A program made the position numbers and the translations under genes. This document shows positions 7,639-15,396 of a stretch of 64,000 nt of DNA, piece after piece (position 1 is the stretch's first letter; each line of letters starts with the position of its first letter). The notes below the pieces were generated by a model that was given only the letters and a program-made list of their open reading frames with translations, had not been told where the DNA came from and ran no database searches. Source of the DNA: Ga0077536 sp035325705. GTDB lineage: Bacteria; Pseudomonadota; Gammaproteobacteria; Ga0077536. Location: positions 248,001-312,000 of the forward strand of contig DAOKZI010000001.1 in assembly GCA_035325705.1 (NCBI GenBank), written 5' to 3'.

Positions 7639-8382
7639 ATGACCGACAACATCGCAGGCAAGGTCGTCGTCATCACCGGTGCGAGCAGCGGTCTCGGCGC
7701 CGCGGCGGCGCATGCACTGGCCGCGCGCGGCGCGAAGCTCGCATTGGGCGCGCGGCGGCTCGACCGCCTGCAGACGCTCGCGCGCGAGCTCGAAGGCGGC
7801 GGCGCGCAGGTGCTGGTGCGCGCGACCGACGTCACCGATCGCGCGCAGGTGCAGGCGCTCGCCGACGCGGCCGTCGCGGCTTACGGCCGCCTCGACGTGT
7901 TCGTCGCGAACGCGGGACTGATGCCGCACTCGCCGCTGGAGCGGCTGAAGGTCGACGACTGGGATCGCATGATCGACGTCAACCTGAAAGGCGTGCTCTA
8001 CGGCGTGGCCGCCGCGCTGCCGGTGATGAAGGCGCAGAAGAGCGGGCACTTCGTGTTCGTGTCCTCGGTCGCGGGCCACAAGGTGCGGCCGGGCAGCGCG
8101 GTCTACGCCGCGACCAAGCACGGCGTGCGCGTGATCGCCGAGGGCCTGCGCCAGGAAGTGAAGCCTTACGACATCCGCACGACGATCGTCTCGCCCGGCG
8201 CGGTGCAGTCCGAGCTGCCCGACAGCATCACCGAGCCCGACATCGCGACGGCCGTGCGCAAGATCTACGAGATCGCCGTGCCGGCCGAGACCTTCGCGAA
8301 CATGCTGGTGTTCGCGCTGAGCCAGCCGCCGGAAGTCGACGTCAACGAGATCCTGTTCCGGCCGACGCGGCAGGAAATCTGA
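7639..8382 (+). CDS. Short-chain dehydrogenase/reductase
   Basis: A 247-residue classical SDR with TGASSGLG at about residues 13-20, NAG at about 92, catalytic serine in VSSVAGH, and YAATK. The C-terminus (DVNEILFRPTRQEI) matches the YdfG/serine-dehydrogenase-like subgroup that acts on hydroxy acids or carbonyls, so an NADP-dependent oxidoreductase is likely. The start ATG has a strong ribosome site (agaggagag). It is separated from the previous dehydrogenase by a REP cluster and followed after 21 bases by the ferredoxin-like fusion gene. Confidence 0.88.
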   Translation: MTDNIAGKVVVITGASSGLGAAAAHALAARGAKLALGARRLDRLQTLARELEGGGAQVLVRATDVTDRAQVQALADAAVAAYGRLDVFVANAGLMPHSPLERLKVDDWDRMIDVNLKGVLYGVAAALPVMKAQKSGHFVFVSSVAGHKVRPGSAVYAATKHGVRVIAEGLRQEVKPYDIRTTIVSPGAVQSELPDSITEPDIATAVRKIYEIAVPAETFANMLVFALSQPPEVDVNEILFRPTRQEI

Positions 8383-8403
8383 ATCCGGCGCGGAGGACAC
8401 AGC

Positions 8404-9384
8404 GTGAATGCCCATTCGCCCACCCCGGCCGTGGACGCGACGCTCGCGTTCCACGTGGCCGGCTTCGTCGTCAGGGGCCAGGGATACTGGACGGAAGAGT
8501 CGCTGCGGCAGTTCCGCCATTTCCTCGCCCAGCGCCGGATCGAGCCAGCAGACGCGACGCTCGCCGCCGCGCTCGCGCAGGCGCAGGCCGAGTACCACGC
8601 GGCGAGCAAGCAGCTCTACCTGTGCGCCGGGCTGCCGTGCCGGCGCCGCACGCTCTTCGACACGGATGCCGCCCGCCTCGCCGAGCTCTCACGGCGCAGC
8701 GGCGTCACCATCGTCAAGACCGGCTGTCAGGGCCCGTGCAAGCGCGCGCCGGTGATGAGCTTCAAGCTCGACGATCGCAGCGACGCCTACGCCGAAGTCG
8801 CGAGCGAGCAGGACTGGCAGCGCGTCCTCGACTATGCCGCGACGGCGGCGCGCGCCGGCACGCTGCTCGTCGACGGCAGCGCGATCGAAGGATTCCGCTA
8901 CGATCCGGTACACGACCATGAGAGGCCGGGCGTCCACCTGCAGCCGCTCGGCTTTCTGCTCGGCCGCTTTCGCGGCGAGGGCCGCTACGCGATGTCCGAC
9001 TACGTCTTCCGCAAGGAGATGCACGGCAGCTTCGAGGCGGGCGGCCGCTTCATCGCCTTGAAGATGGACGCCTGCTATCCGCTCGCCGACGGCCGGCTCG
9101 ACGTGCACAAGGCGCTGGTCGTCGTCGGCGCCGGCCCGGGCGGTGGCATCCGCGCGCACGCCTATACCGACGGCGGGCTCGTGCGCGACTACACCGTGGA
9201 CGCCGCGGACGGCCGCCTGGGCTTCGCCGATCTGCCGCCGGGCCACGGCGACGACTGGGTGCGCGCACGCAAGATTCTGCAGCCGACCGACTTCGGCTTC
9301 GAGGAGCGCCTGGAAGTCGACGACGGCAGCGGCGTGTTCCAGCCTTACTATCACGTGGCGATGCGCCGCGTGATCGAAGCGTGA
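8404..9384 (+). CDS. Thioredoxin-like [2Fe-2S] ferredoxin domain fused to a beta-barrel-like domain
   Basis: A 326-residue fusion. Residues about 70-155 have the four-cysteine pattern of thioredoxin-like [2Fe-2S] ferredoxins (NuoE/Shethna type): LYLCAGLPCRRR, then KTGCQGPCKRAPVM. Residues about 175-326 form a second domain rich in predicted beta strands (PLGFLLGRFRGEG, FRKEMHGSFEAGGRFIALKM) resembling DUF1579/nitrobindin-like barrels. GTG start at 8404 with ggagg upstream. An iron-sulfur protein would suit electron transfer to or from the adjacent dehydrogenases. The domain combination is not one I can name; the second-domain assignment is weak. Confidence 0.75.
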   Translation: MNAHSPTPAVDATLAFHVAGFVVRGQGYWTEESLRQFRHFLAQRRIEPADATLAAALAQAQAEYHAASKQLYLCAGLPCRRRTLFDTDAARLAELSRRSGVTIVKTGCQGPCKRAPVMSFKLDDRSDAYAEVASEQDWQRVLDYAATAARAGTLLVDGSAIEGFRYDPVHDHERPGVHLQPLGFLLGRFRGEGRYAMSDYVFRKEMHGSFEAGGRFIALKMDACYPLADGRLDVHKALVVVGAGPGGGIRAHAYTDGGLVRDYTVDAADGRLGFADLPPGHGDDWVRARKILQPTDFGFEERLEVDDGSGVFQPYYHVAMRRVIEA

Positions 9385-9424
9385 ACGCCGCTCTCGCCTC
9401 ATCAACCCCGACGGGAGAAACTGC

Positions 9425-9988
9425 ATGCGCCCTACGCAGCCGCGCCTCACGCCGCTCGAGCCCGAAGACTGGAGCGCCGAACAGCGCAGCCTGATGGAGC
9501 CCTTCGTCCGCAGCGGCACGGCCTGGAACGTCTTCAAGACCCTCGTGCGGCATACGGGACTGTTCAAGCGCTGGCTGCCGTTCGCCACGCACGTGCTGGC
9601 CAAGCAGAGCCTCTCGCTGCGCGAGCGCGAGATGCTGATCCTGCGCATCGGCTGGCTCTGCCACGCGCCCTATGAGTGGACGCAGCACGTGCAGATCGCG
9701 CTGCGCGCGGGCCTCAGCGAGGACGAAATCGCGCGCATCGCCGCGGGCCCCGACGCGCCGGGCTGGAGCGCGCACGAGGCCGCGTTGCTGCGCGCGGCGG
9801 ACGAGCTCCATCGCGATGCCTGCATCGGCGATGCGACCTGGCGCACGCTCGCGGCGAGCTACGGCGCCGAACAGCTCATGGACGTCGTGTTCACCGTCGG
9901 CCAGTACACGCTGGTGTCGATGGCCTTGAACAGCTTCGGCGTGGAGATCGACGCGGCGCTGCCGCGAGTTGCGCGCACGCCCGACTGA
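9425..9988 (+). CDS. Carboxymuconolactone decarboxylase / AhpD-like protein
   Basis: A 187-residue helical protein of the CMD family. The core pattern is LSLREREMLILRIGWLCHA, YEWTQHVQIALRAGLSEDEI with the conserved E..xxH, and the C-terminal QYTLVSMALNSFGVEI. The AhpD CxxC is not present; there is a lone cysteine in WLCHA. This subgroup is often found in catabolic operons of unknown substrate. A ggga ribosome site lies 8 bases before the ATG. It is the last gene of the plus-strand catabolic run, followed by a REP-rich gap. Confidence 0.87.
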   Translation: MRPTQPRLTPLEPEDWSAEQRSLMEPFVRSGTAWNVFKTLVRHTGLFKRWLPFATHVLAKQSLSLREREMLILRIGWLCHAPYEWTQHVQIALRAGLSEDEIARIAAGPDAPGWSAHEAALLRAADELHRDACIGDATWRTLAASYGAEQLMDVVFTVGQYTLVSMALNSFGVEIDAALPRVARTPD

Positions 9989-10044
9989 AGCGCCTTCCTT
10001 TACCGCGCGCTGCGCTGCGATCGGGTTACGAAGATCGTTGTCCT

Positions 10045-10086
10045 GTAGCCCGGAAGGAGCGCCGCGCAGCGGCGCGGAATCCGGGA
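10045..10086. repeat. Family B REP-like unit
   Basis: GTAG head followed by cccgga...tccggg arms around a GC-rich loop. It stands alone at the start of a 355-base gap (9989-10343) that holds only repeats. Confidence 0.65.
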
Positions 10087-10129
10087 GGGGCTCACCACGC
10101 CTCTTTCATGATTGGGGGTGACGTCCGAT

Positions 10130-10156
10130 GTTGGGCTTCCTTCGTCAGCCCAACCT
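10130..10156. repeat. Family C REP-like half unit
   Basis: A 27-base unit with internal arms gttgggct and agcccaac. It matches one arm of the perfect palindrome at 48423-48492 base for base over these 27 positions. The GTAG head is changed to GCAG on the minus strand. Confidence 0.75.
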
Positions 10157-10171
10157 GCGAACGCTTTCTTC

Positions 10172-10273
10172 GTAGCCCGGATGAGCGCAGCGAATCCGGG
10201 GTTCGGCGGATCATTGCGCGCAAGCGCAAGGCTTGGCGTCCGATCCCGGATTCGCTGCGCTCATCCGGGCTAC
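10172..10273. repeat. Family B REP pair (BIME-like)
   Basis: Two inverted GTAG-cccggatgagcgcagcg units, heads outward, with a 30-40 base core that itself contains short inverted blocks (ttgcgc, gcgcaa). It may end transcription of the catabolic operon on the left and of nothing on the right, since the next gene runs toward it on the minus strand. Confidence 0.82.
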
Positions 10274-10343
10274 AAGAGTACGCTGGCTCCGGTCGTTCTC
10301 TTCTTCCTCCGTGGCGAGATTGAAAAAGCATTCAACGACGGGC

Positions 10344-10643
10344 TCAAACCGGCCCGATTGGCGGCAGGCGCTCGCGCAGGGCGGCGGCGGTGTGGCGCTT
10401 GCCGTCGATCACGACGGCGCGCAGCTCGTGGAGGATGTCCTGCAAGCGGGCGGCGCCGGCCGGCGCCGGCTGCAGCTCATAGATGTCGGGACCCGCAGGG
10501 CTGGGCAGCAGCGCCCGACCCTCGGCGTCGAAGAACTGCCACAGTCCGGCGGCGACGTCGGCCGCGCGTGCGTGGGCGATGCCCTGTGCCTCGTTCGCGT
10601 AGCCGTAGACGCAGCGCTCCCGGGTTTCGAGCAGCCAGATCAT
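10344..10643 (-). CDS. Hypothetical protein, 99 residues
   Basis: A small soluble protein beginning MIWLLETRERCVYGYANEA, with no signal peptide or membrane segment and no recognised domain. The ATG at 10643 lies 19 bases downstream of the YdhR stop, so it is probably co-transcribed with it. The middle part (YELQPAPAGAARLQDILHEL) suggests an alpha/beta protein. The codon pattern is like its neighbours. Function unknown. Confidence 0.6.
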   Translation of the reverse strand: MIWLLETRERCVYGYANEAQGIAHARAADVAAGLWQFFDAEGRALLPSPAGPDIYELQPAPAGAARLQDILHELRAVVIDGKRHTAAALRERLPPIGPV

Positions 10644-10662
10644 CGCCGTCCGTCGCCCGCGA

Positions 10663-10968
10663 TCAGAAACCCGGCGCGCGCGTGAGGCGCGACAGCTCCG
10701 CATTGACCTCGAAGCTCTGCGCGCGGACGTCGCGGACGCCGAAACCGGCGAGACGCTCGCAGTGCTTCTGCGCATAGGCGGCCGCGGTCTCCGGCGTTTC
10801 GAACAGGTATATGCCGCCGGCCATCCGCGCCGTCGCGTTCTCGGTCCAGATCTTCCACAGCAAGCCCGGCTCTTCCGCGATCGAGCGCGCGAGTCCTTCG
10901 AGCGCCTGCGCCATCTCGGCCCCGAAGGGCCCGTCGAAGGGAAAATCGAACTGCAGCAGCGTTGCCAT
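10663..10968 (-). CDS. ydhR: YdhR-family putative mono-oxygenase
   Basis: A 101-residue member of the YdhR ferredoxin-like-fold family (dimeric alpha/beta barrel), close to E. coli YdhR along its length: MATLLQFDFPFDGPFG at the start, EEPGLLWKIWTEN, GGIYLFE and GVRDVRAQSFEVN. The second of two in-phase ATGs (10968) is chosen because the GAGG ribosome site is 7 bases from it and only 1-2 bases from the first, and because the product then starts like E. coli YdhR. The substrate of the family is not known. Confidence 0.85.
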   Translation of the reverse strand: MATLLQFDFPFDGPFGAEMAQALEGLARSIAEEPGLLWKIWTENATARMAGGIYLFETPETAAAYAQKHCERLAGFGVRDVRAQSFEVNAELSRLTRAPGF

Positions 10969-11031
10969 GGCCATTCCTCGATCGGTGTCGTCCTGCGGTC
11001 ATGATGCCGCGAAACCGGGGAGCCGGGCAGC

Positions 11032-11601
11032 CTAGGCGTTGTAGACCAGGCCCCCGCGGCCCTTGTACAGCGCAAACACCGCGCGCGCCTCGTCGGCCAG
11101 CACGCCGAGCTCGATCGCGATCCCGCGCGCTTCGAGATAGCGCCAGGATTCGGCGAACACCGGCCCTTCATCGAAGCCGAGCGCGAGCGCGTCTTCGCGC
11201 ATCGCGCCGCAGACGAGGCGGCCGACGCCGCTCCACAGCACCGCGCCCAGGCACATCGCGCAGGGCATGCAGGAGCTATAGAGCACGCGCGGCGCGCCGG
11301 TGGGGCGCCGCAGCGTCCACGAGCGGACGGCCGCTTGCGCGAACATCAGTGCGACAATCTCGGCGTGCAGGCAGGCGTTGTTCGCGGGCTCCACGCGATT
11401 GACGCCGACGGCGAGCGGCCACCTGCCGTCGGCGTCGAAGATCGCCGCGCCGAACGGGCCGCCGCTGCCGGCGAGCACGTTCTCGCGCGCGAGCCCGATC
11501 GCGATCCGCATGCGCGCCGCGTCGTCGACGGCCGCGGGCTGGGACGCGAGCCATTCCGCGGTCCAGTCCGGCAGCGTGACGATCAGCGAGTCGGGGCGCA
11601 C
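11032..11601 (-). CDS. Cytidine/deoxycytidylate deaminase-family protein (guanine deaminase-like)
   Basis: A 189-residue zinc-dependent deaminase. The zinc site is clear: HAEI (histidine ligand plus proton-shuttling glutamate) and PCAMCLG with two cysteines. An N-terminal extension of about 35 residues precedes the domain (IAIGLARENVLAGSGGPFGA). The FxAxY-like tail and GAMREDA segment fit guanine deaminase or nucleoside deaminases rather than TadA. The only start consistent with full length is GTG at 11601, which has no clear ribosome site. It sits just downstream of the prepilin operon, possibly in the same transcript. Confidence 0.8.
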   Translation of the reverse strand: MRPDSLIVTLPDWTAEWLASQPAAVDDAARMRIAIGLARENVLAGSGGPFGAAIFDADGRWPLAVGVNRVEPANNACLHAEIVALMFAQAAVRSWTLRRPTGAPRVLYSSCMPCAMCLGAVLWSGVGRLVCGAMREDALALGFDEGPVFAESWRYLEARGIAIELGVLADEARAVFALYKGRGGLVYNA

Positions 11602-11668
11602 GTGAAAATTTTTGCGCAGGCGCGGCCGCGCCGCTGTCGGTCGGCCGCGCTCGGCGCGTCGCCGCGCC

Positions 11669-12469
11669 TCACGGCAGCCGGCCGGCGGCGACGAGCCTGT
11701 CGTTCAGCACCGCCGGCACCACCCACAGCACCAGATCGTCGAACTCGCACAGCGGCGTGCCCTCGTCACCGTCGTCGCTGCAGGTGGCGTCGCCCGGCGT
11801 GTAGCCGCGCGTGAAGTAGACCGCGTCGCCGTCCGCGTTCTCGCTTTCGTCCGGCGCGAGCGGCGCGGCGCGCGGCACGCCGCCGACGCTGGTTGCGCCG
11901 TAGCCGTTGCGCCCGTGCGAGATCACCACGGCGGGCACTTCGGTCGCGGCGTCGAAGGCGAACTTGCCCTCCTGCGTGCCGTTCGTCGCCGGATTGTCGC
12001 CGCGGCTGCGGATCGTCAGATTGCCGCGCGCGCACAGATCGAGCTCGCCGTTCGCACCGCCGTTGCACAGGCCGTCGCTGTCCGGCCAGGTATAGAGCGG
12101 CGCGCGCACGCGATAGCGCAGGCGATTGCTCCAGGCGTCGCCGGGCGGCAGGCCGAGCTCGGCCCAGGGCAGGAAGCCCTCGGCGAAGTCGCACTGCGCG
12201 CTCGCCTTGTCGGCGGGGTCGAAGGACGGGTTCGGCAGGCCGTCGCCGTCGCCGTCGGGACAGGGCAGGCGGCCGCGCGTCACGGCATAGCCGTAGAGCG
12301 CGTCGCGCGCGCGTTCGAGCTGCGCCAGCGTCTCGCGGCGATCGCGTGCCTCGAGCTGCGTGTCCAGCGGCCCGAGCAGGCCGGCGACGATGAGCCCCAG
12401 GATCATCAGCACCACCGCCATCTCGATCAGCGTGAGGCCGCGGGCGCGGTGCAGGCGCGAGTCAATCAT
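11669..12469 (-). CDS. Type IV prepilin-like protein with LPCPD...LPW module
   Basis: A 266-residue prepilin. The leader ends RARG, followed by LTLIEMAVVLMILGLIVAGL, with Glu5. The body contains GRLPCPDGDGDGLPNP, a second cysteine (AQCDFAEGFLPW) and AWSNRLRYRV, a block also found in the next gene upstream. DGDGDGLPN looks like a calcium-binding loop. Further cysteines (LCNGG, LCARG, ATCSD, PLCEF) suggest disulfides in an exported protein. It overlaps the upstream prepilin gene by 8 bases and is the last gene of the filament operon. Far larger than a typical major pilin (about 160 residues). Confidence 0.85.
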   Translation of the reverse strand: MIDSRLHRARGLTLIEMAVVLMILGLIVAGLLGPLDTQLEARDRRETLAQLERARDALYGYAVTRGRLPCPDGDGDGLPNPSFDPADKASAQCDFAEGFLPWAELGLPPGDAWSNRLRYRVRAPLYTWPDSDGLCNGGANGELDLCARGNLTIRSRGDNPATNGTQEGKFAFDAATEVPAVVISHGRNGYGATSVGGVPRAAPLAPDESENADGDAVYFTRGYTPGDATCSDDGDEGTPLCEFDDLVLWVVPAVLNDRLVAAGRLP

Positions 12470-14309
12470 GGAGAGACGGCCTCAGCAGCAGATCGTTGAA
12501 GTCCGGCGCTTCGTCACGCGCCTCGTAGCGATCGTCGAGGCTCGCGTTCTCGCCTTCGAACCACTGCGCCGGATCGGCGCCAGTCCGCGTCTGCGTCGCG
12601 AGCGCGGGGCCCGCGGCGAGCACCAGCGCGCGTACGTCCGCGTGCGTCACCGCCGGCGCCCGGCGCCGCCTGTCGATGAGCTCGAGACAGTCGCTGCCGG
12701 CGACGCAGTCGCTCGCCACGGCGTCCGGCGCATAGGCCTCGGCATAGGCAACGAACACGAAGCGCTGCCACAGGTTCGCGGTGAACCACTGCGGCAGCTC
12801 GCCCGGCGCGCGTCGCGCCGCCGGATCGACGACTTCGTCGTCGTCGACCTCGAGATCGTAGGGCAGGTTCAGCAGCGCGAAGTCCGCGACCGAGCTGCCG
12901 GGCGGCAGCGTGAGCTCCGCGCCGCCGAGCAGGCTGTTCGCGGGCTGCAGCGTGTCGGCGATCGCGACCCGGATCGAAGCGTCCGCGGGCAGCGCCGTCG
13001 CCGCGAGGCTCATGTCTTCACGCCGCGGCGCCGCCGCCGACGGCGGCGCGAGCTTGCGCGGCAGGCCGTCGACCTCGAGCGTGTACGCGCGCTGCACGAA
13101 ATTGCCCGAGCCGGCGGGATCCTCGATGCGCAGCGTGGTCGTGCAGCGCATCGCCTGCCCGCCCTGCCAGCGGCAGAGGCCGGCGCCGTAGGGCGAGATC
13201 CCGCTGCCGCGCACCTCGCTGGTGTAGCTCGCGGCCGCGCCGAAGCCCGCCGGCTGCAGGCTGCAGATCGCGCTGGTGCTGCGCACGCAGGCCGGATCGG
13301 GCGGCGCGGCGCCGCTGCTCGTCAGCGTGCCGCCGCTCGGGAGCTGCCAGCGCGCGCGGAAGTCGGCCGCGAAATCCACGCCGACCTGGCGCAGCGGCAG
13401 CAGCCCGCGGCGCGTGCCGGGCACGCCGCGGTGGGCGCTCGTCGTCGGATCCTCGAAAGGCGCGAGCCAGGGCAGCGCATCGTCGCAGTCGTCCGGCAGG
13501 CTCGCCGCGGCGCAGTCCGGATCGACGCCGTCGACGTCGTCCCCGTCGGGATCGGCGAAATAGCGCTCGAGCGCGTTCGCGACGTCGGCGAGCACGCGCT
13601 TCTGCACGGCCGTCATCAAGCGCCGGCGATCGATGACGCGCACGAAGTCGTTCGCGATCGGGCTGGTCAGCGAGCCGAAGCAGCCGTCGCCGCGCGTGGC
13701 GTTCTGGCCTTCGAGATAGTTGACGGCCGCGTAGCGCACGGCGGCATTCGCCGTCGATCGATCCTGACCGCTCAGGCCGGCGCCGGGCGCGAACAAGAGG
13801 GCCGCGATGTCGCGCGCGTTGGCGCCGCAGTCGTCGAGCCTGAGCTCCCCGCGCGTGTCCGGGTTGACGATGCCCGCCGGGTTGTTGCGAAAGGCGTCGG
13901 CCACCGCATACCACAGCGGCGCGCCGTCGGCGTCGCGCAGATCCGGCAGGTCCAGCGTGCGCCACGGCAGGTAGCCCGTCTCCGTCGAGGACGGCTGCGC
14001 GCAGGGCGGATCGGCCTGACCCGGCACGTCGCCGGCATCGAAGCGCGTATCGGGACAGGGCAGATGGCCGGGGCCGGCGGTCGCGCTCGTGATCGCGGGA
14101 TCGTCCGGGTAGCGCGTCGCATAGCCGAGCAGCGCCTGCTCCGCGGCGGCGAGGCTCGCGGCGGTGGTCGAGAGATCGTCGCGCGCGCGACGCACGCCCT
14201 CGTTCAAGGCGCGGACCACCACGAAGCTGCCGACGGCGAGCAGCAGCGCGAGCACCAGCAGCACGACCACGCCGCGCTGGCGCGACGGAGCGGCGCGGCG
14301 CGGCTTCAT
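12462..14309 (-). CDS. Large PilX/GspK-like prepilin
   Basis: A 615-residue protein with prepilin-like N-terminus RQRGVVVLLVLALLLAVGSF. The mature helix lacks Glu5, as in GspK/PilX-like minor pilins that cap filaments. Residues about 65-140 carry the same block as the downstream prepilin: GHLPCPDTRFDAGDV, PPCAQ, TGYLPWRTLDLPDLRD and LWYAVADAF. About ten more cysteines and several Asp-rich loops (DPDGDDVDGVDPDC) follow. The start ATG overlaps the preceding stop as ATGA. Probably an outer-tip or adhesive minor pilin; the size makes it the most distinctive component of the locus. Confidence 0.85.
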   Translation of the reverse strand: MKPRRAAPSRQRGVVVLLVLALLLAVGSFVVVRALNEGVRRARDDLSTTAASLAAAEQALLGYATRYPDDPAITSATAGPGHLPCPDTRFDAGDVPGQADPPCAQPSSTETGYLPWRTLDLPDLRDADGAPLWYAVADAFRNNPAGIVNPDTRGELRLDDCGANARDIAALLFAPGAGLSGQDRSTANAAVRYAAVNYLEGQNATRGDGCFGSLTSPIANDFVRVIDRRRLMTAVQKRVLADVANALERYFADPDGDDVDGVDPDCAAASLPDDCDDALPWLAPFEDPTTSAHRGVPGTRRGLLPLRQVGVDFAADFRARWQLPSGGTLTSSGAAPPDPACVRSTSAICSLQPAGFGAAASYTSEVRGSGISPYGAGLCRWQGGQAMRCTTTLRIEDPAGSGNFVQRAYTLEVDGLPRKLAPPSAAAPRREDMSLAATALPADASIRVAIADTLQPANSLLGGAELTLPPGSSVADFALLNLPYDLEVDDDEVVDPAARRAPGELPQWFTANLWQRFVFVAYAEAYAPDAVASDCVAGSDCLELIDRRRRAPAVTHADVRALVLAAGPALATQTRTGADPAQWFEGENASLDDRYEARDEAPDFNDLLLRPSLHD

Positions 14310-14770
14310 GGCGCGGCGGCGGCATCCGCCGGCGCGCGTTCGAAGCTCTCGACGACGCGCCCGGCTGCCGGGTCGTAGGTCTGGCCGGGTTTGACGCGCG
14401 CGCGCCCCGCCGCGGCGCCGAGCTCCACCGCATCCTGCCCGATGCGCAGCCTGCGACCGTCGTCCTGCACGAGCTCGCCGGGGGTGCCCGGCGCGCCGTT
14501 GATCCAGGCGGTCGACGGTCCGTGGGCGCGCCGCACGAGGCCGTTGACGGTCAGCGGCGGCGAGGCGGCGGCGCGCGGCGCGTCCGGCGCGAGCTCGGGC
14601 GGCGCGGCGGGTTCGGTCGCTTCGTCGGCGGCGGCGACCGGCGGCGCCCGGCGCGCGGCGTCGAGCTGCGCGCGCTCCTCGGGCGTGAAGAAGAGCCGCC
14701 CGAGATCGCGCGCCGGCGCGGCGCCCGCGCCCAGCGCGAGGACGAGGAGCCAGCCGCGCAGGGCGCTCAC
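14306..14770 (-). CDS. MshK-like periplasmic pilus biogenesis protein
   Basis: A 154-residue exported protein. The GTG start (VSALRGWLLVLALGAGAAPA) gives a signal peptide, with a probable cleavage after APA. An early motif RLFFTPEERAQLDAAR is typical of MshK-like proteins, followed by a proline/alanine-rich stretch and a small C-terminal domain (LTVNGLVRRAHGPSTAWING, then DGRRLRIGQDAVEL) recalling PilP/GspC HR-type folds. The GTG overlaps the preceding stop as GTGA and its own stop overlaps the next start. It probably connects the inner-membrane complex to the secretin. Confidence 0.75.
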   Translation of the reverse strand: MSALRGWLLVLALGAGAAPARDLGRLFFTPEERAQLDAARRAPPVAAADEATEPAAPPELAPDAPRAAASPPLTVNGLVRRAHGPSTAWINGAPGTPGELVQDDGRRLRIGQDAVELGAAAGRARVKPGQTYDPAAGRVVESFERAPADAAAAP

Positions 14771-15396
14771 GGGCCGCCTTCCTCGGCCGCGAGATCGATG
14801 TGACTGCCGCGCAGCTCCAGCGTGTACCACTCGAGCAGGCAGTCGGCCACCAGGCGCGCGCCCGGCCGCGCCTCGCCGGCGCTGCGCCGCAGATCGCAGG
14901 CGCGCACGCTGTAGAGTCCCTCCGCGCGGCGCGCGAGCTCTTCCAGCAGACTTTCCAGATCGCCCTCGTGCAGCAGCCCCGCGCTCAGATGCATGCGGCT
15001 GACGCGGACGTCGAAGGCGCCGGTCGCGAGCGGGTAGTCGGGCTGATAGGGCTGCTGCGCCTCGACGTCGTAGGACAGCGCGGGCAGCGCCAGATCGGCG
15101 GCAGCGCCGCGCAGCGCCTCGACCCAGGACAGGCGATGCTCGTCGCCGATGACGCCGCGGCGATAGAGATCGACGAAATGCGGATAGTGTTCCGCGATTG
15201 CGCGCTCGTCCTGATCGACGGACAGATACTTGCGGCTCGCGTCGCGGAACTTGCCGTGGTGGGCGCGGAACTCGCTCGCCATGTCCTCGGCGAAGAAGTG
15301 GGTCGCGCCCAGCATGATCGCGGACAGCAGCGCGCAGCTCGCGAACACGCCCAGCGCGCCGCGCAGCACCGACCAGTCAGCCCGCGTGTACGCCAT
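14767..15396 (-). CDS. PilO/MshJ-like inner-membrane protein
   Basis: A 209-residue bitopic protein. A single membrane segment lies at about residues 15-33 (ALGVFASCALLSAIMLGAT), then a coiled region and a ferredoxin-like periplasmic domain (ALSYDVEAQQPYQPD, GAFDVRVSRMHLSAGLLHEG). Position after a PilM/PilN-like gene and before an MshK-like gene fits PilO/MshJ of the alignment subcomplex. The C-terminal domain has two cysteines (VRACDL, VADCLLEW). It overlaps its upstream gene by 20 bases. Assignment rests mainly on topology and order. Confidence 0.7.
   Translation of the reverse strand: MAYTRADWSVLRGALGVFASCALLSAIMLGATHFFAEDMASEFRAHHGKFRDASRKYLSVDQDERAIAEHYPHFVDLYRRGVIGDEHRLSWVEALRGAAADLALPALSYDVEAQQPYQPDYPLATGAFDVRVSRMHLSAGLLHEGDLESLLEELARRAEGLYSVRACDLRRSAGEARPGARLVADCLLEWYTLELRGSHIDLAAEEGGP

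Noticed and set aside
14306..14830. Longer N-terminus for the MshK-like gene
   Set aside because: Starting at 14830 would remove the signal peptide from the N-terminus and overlap the PilO-like gene by 64 bases. The GTG at 14770 gives a clean signal peptide and a 4-base overlap.
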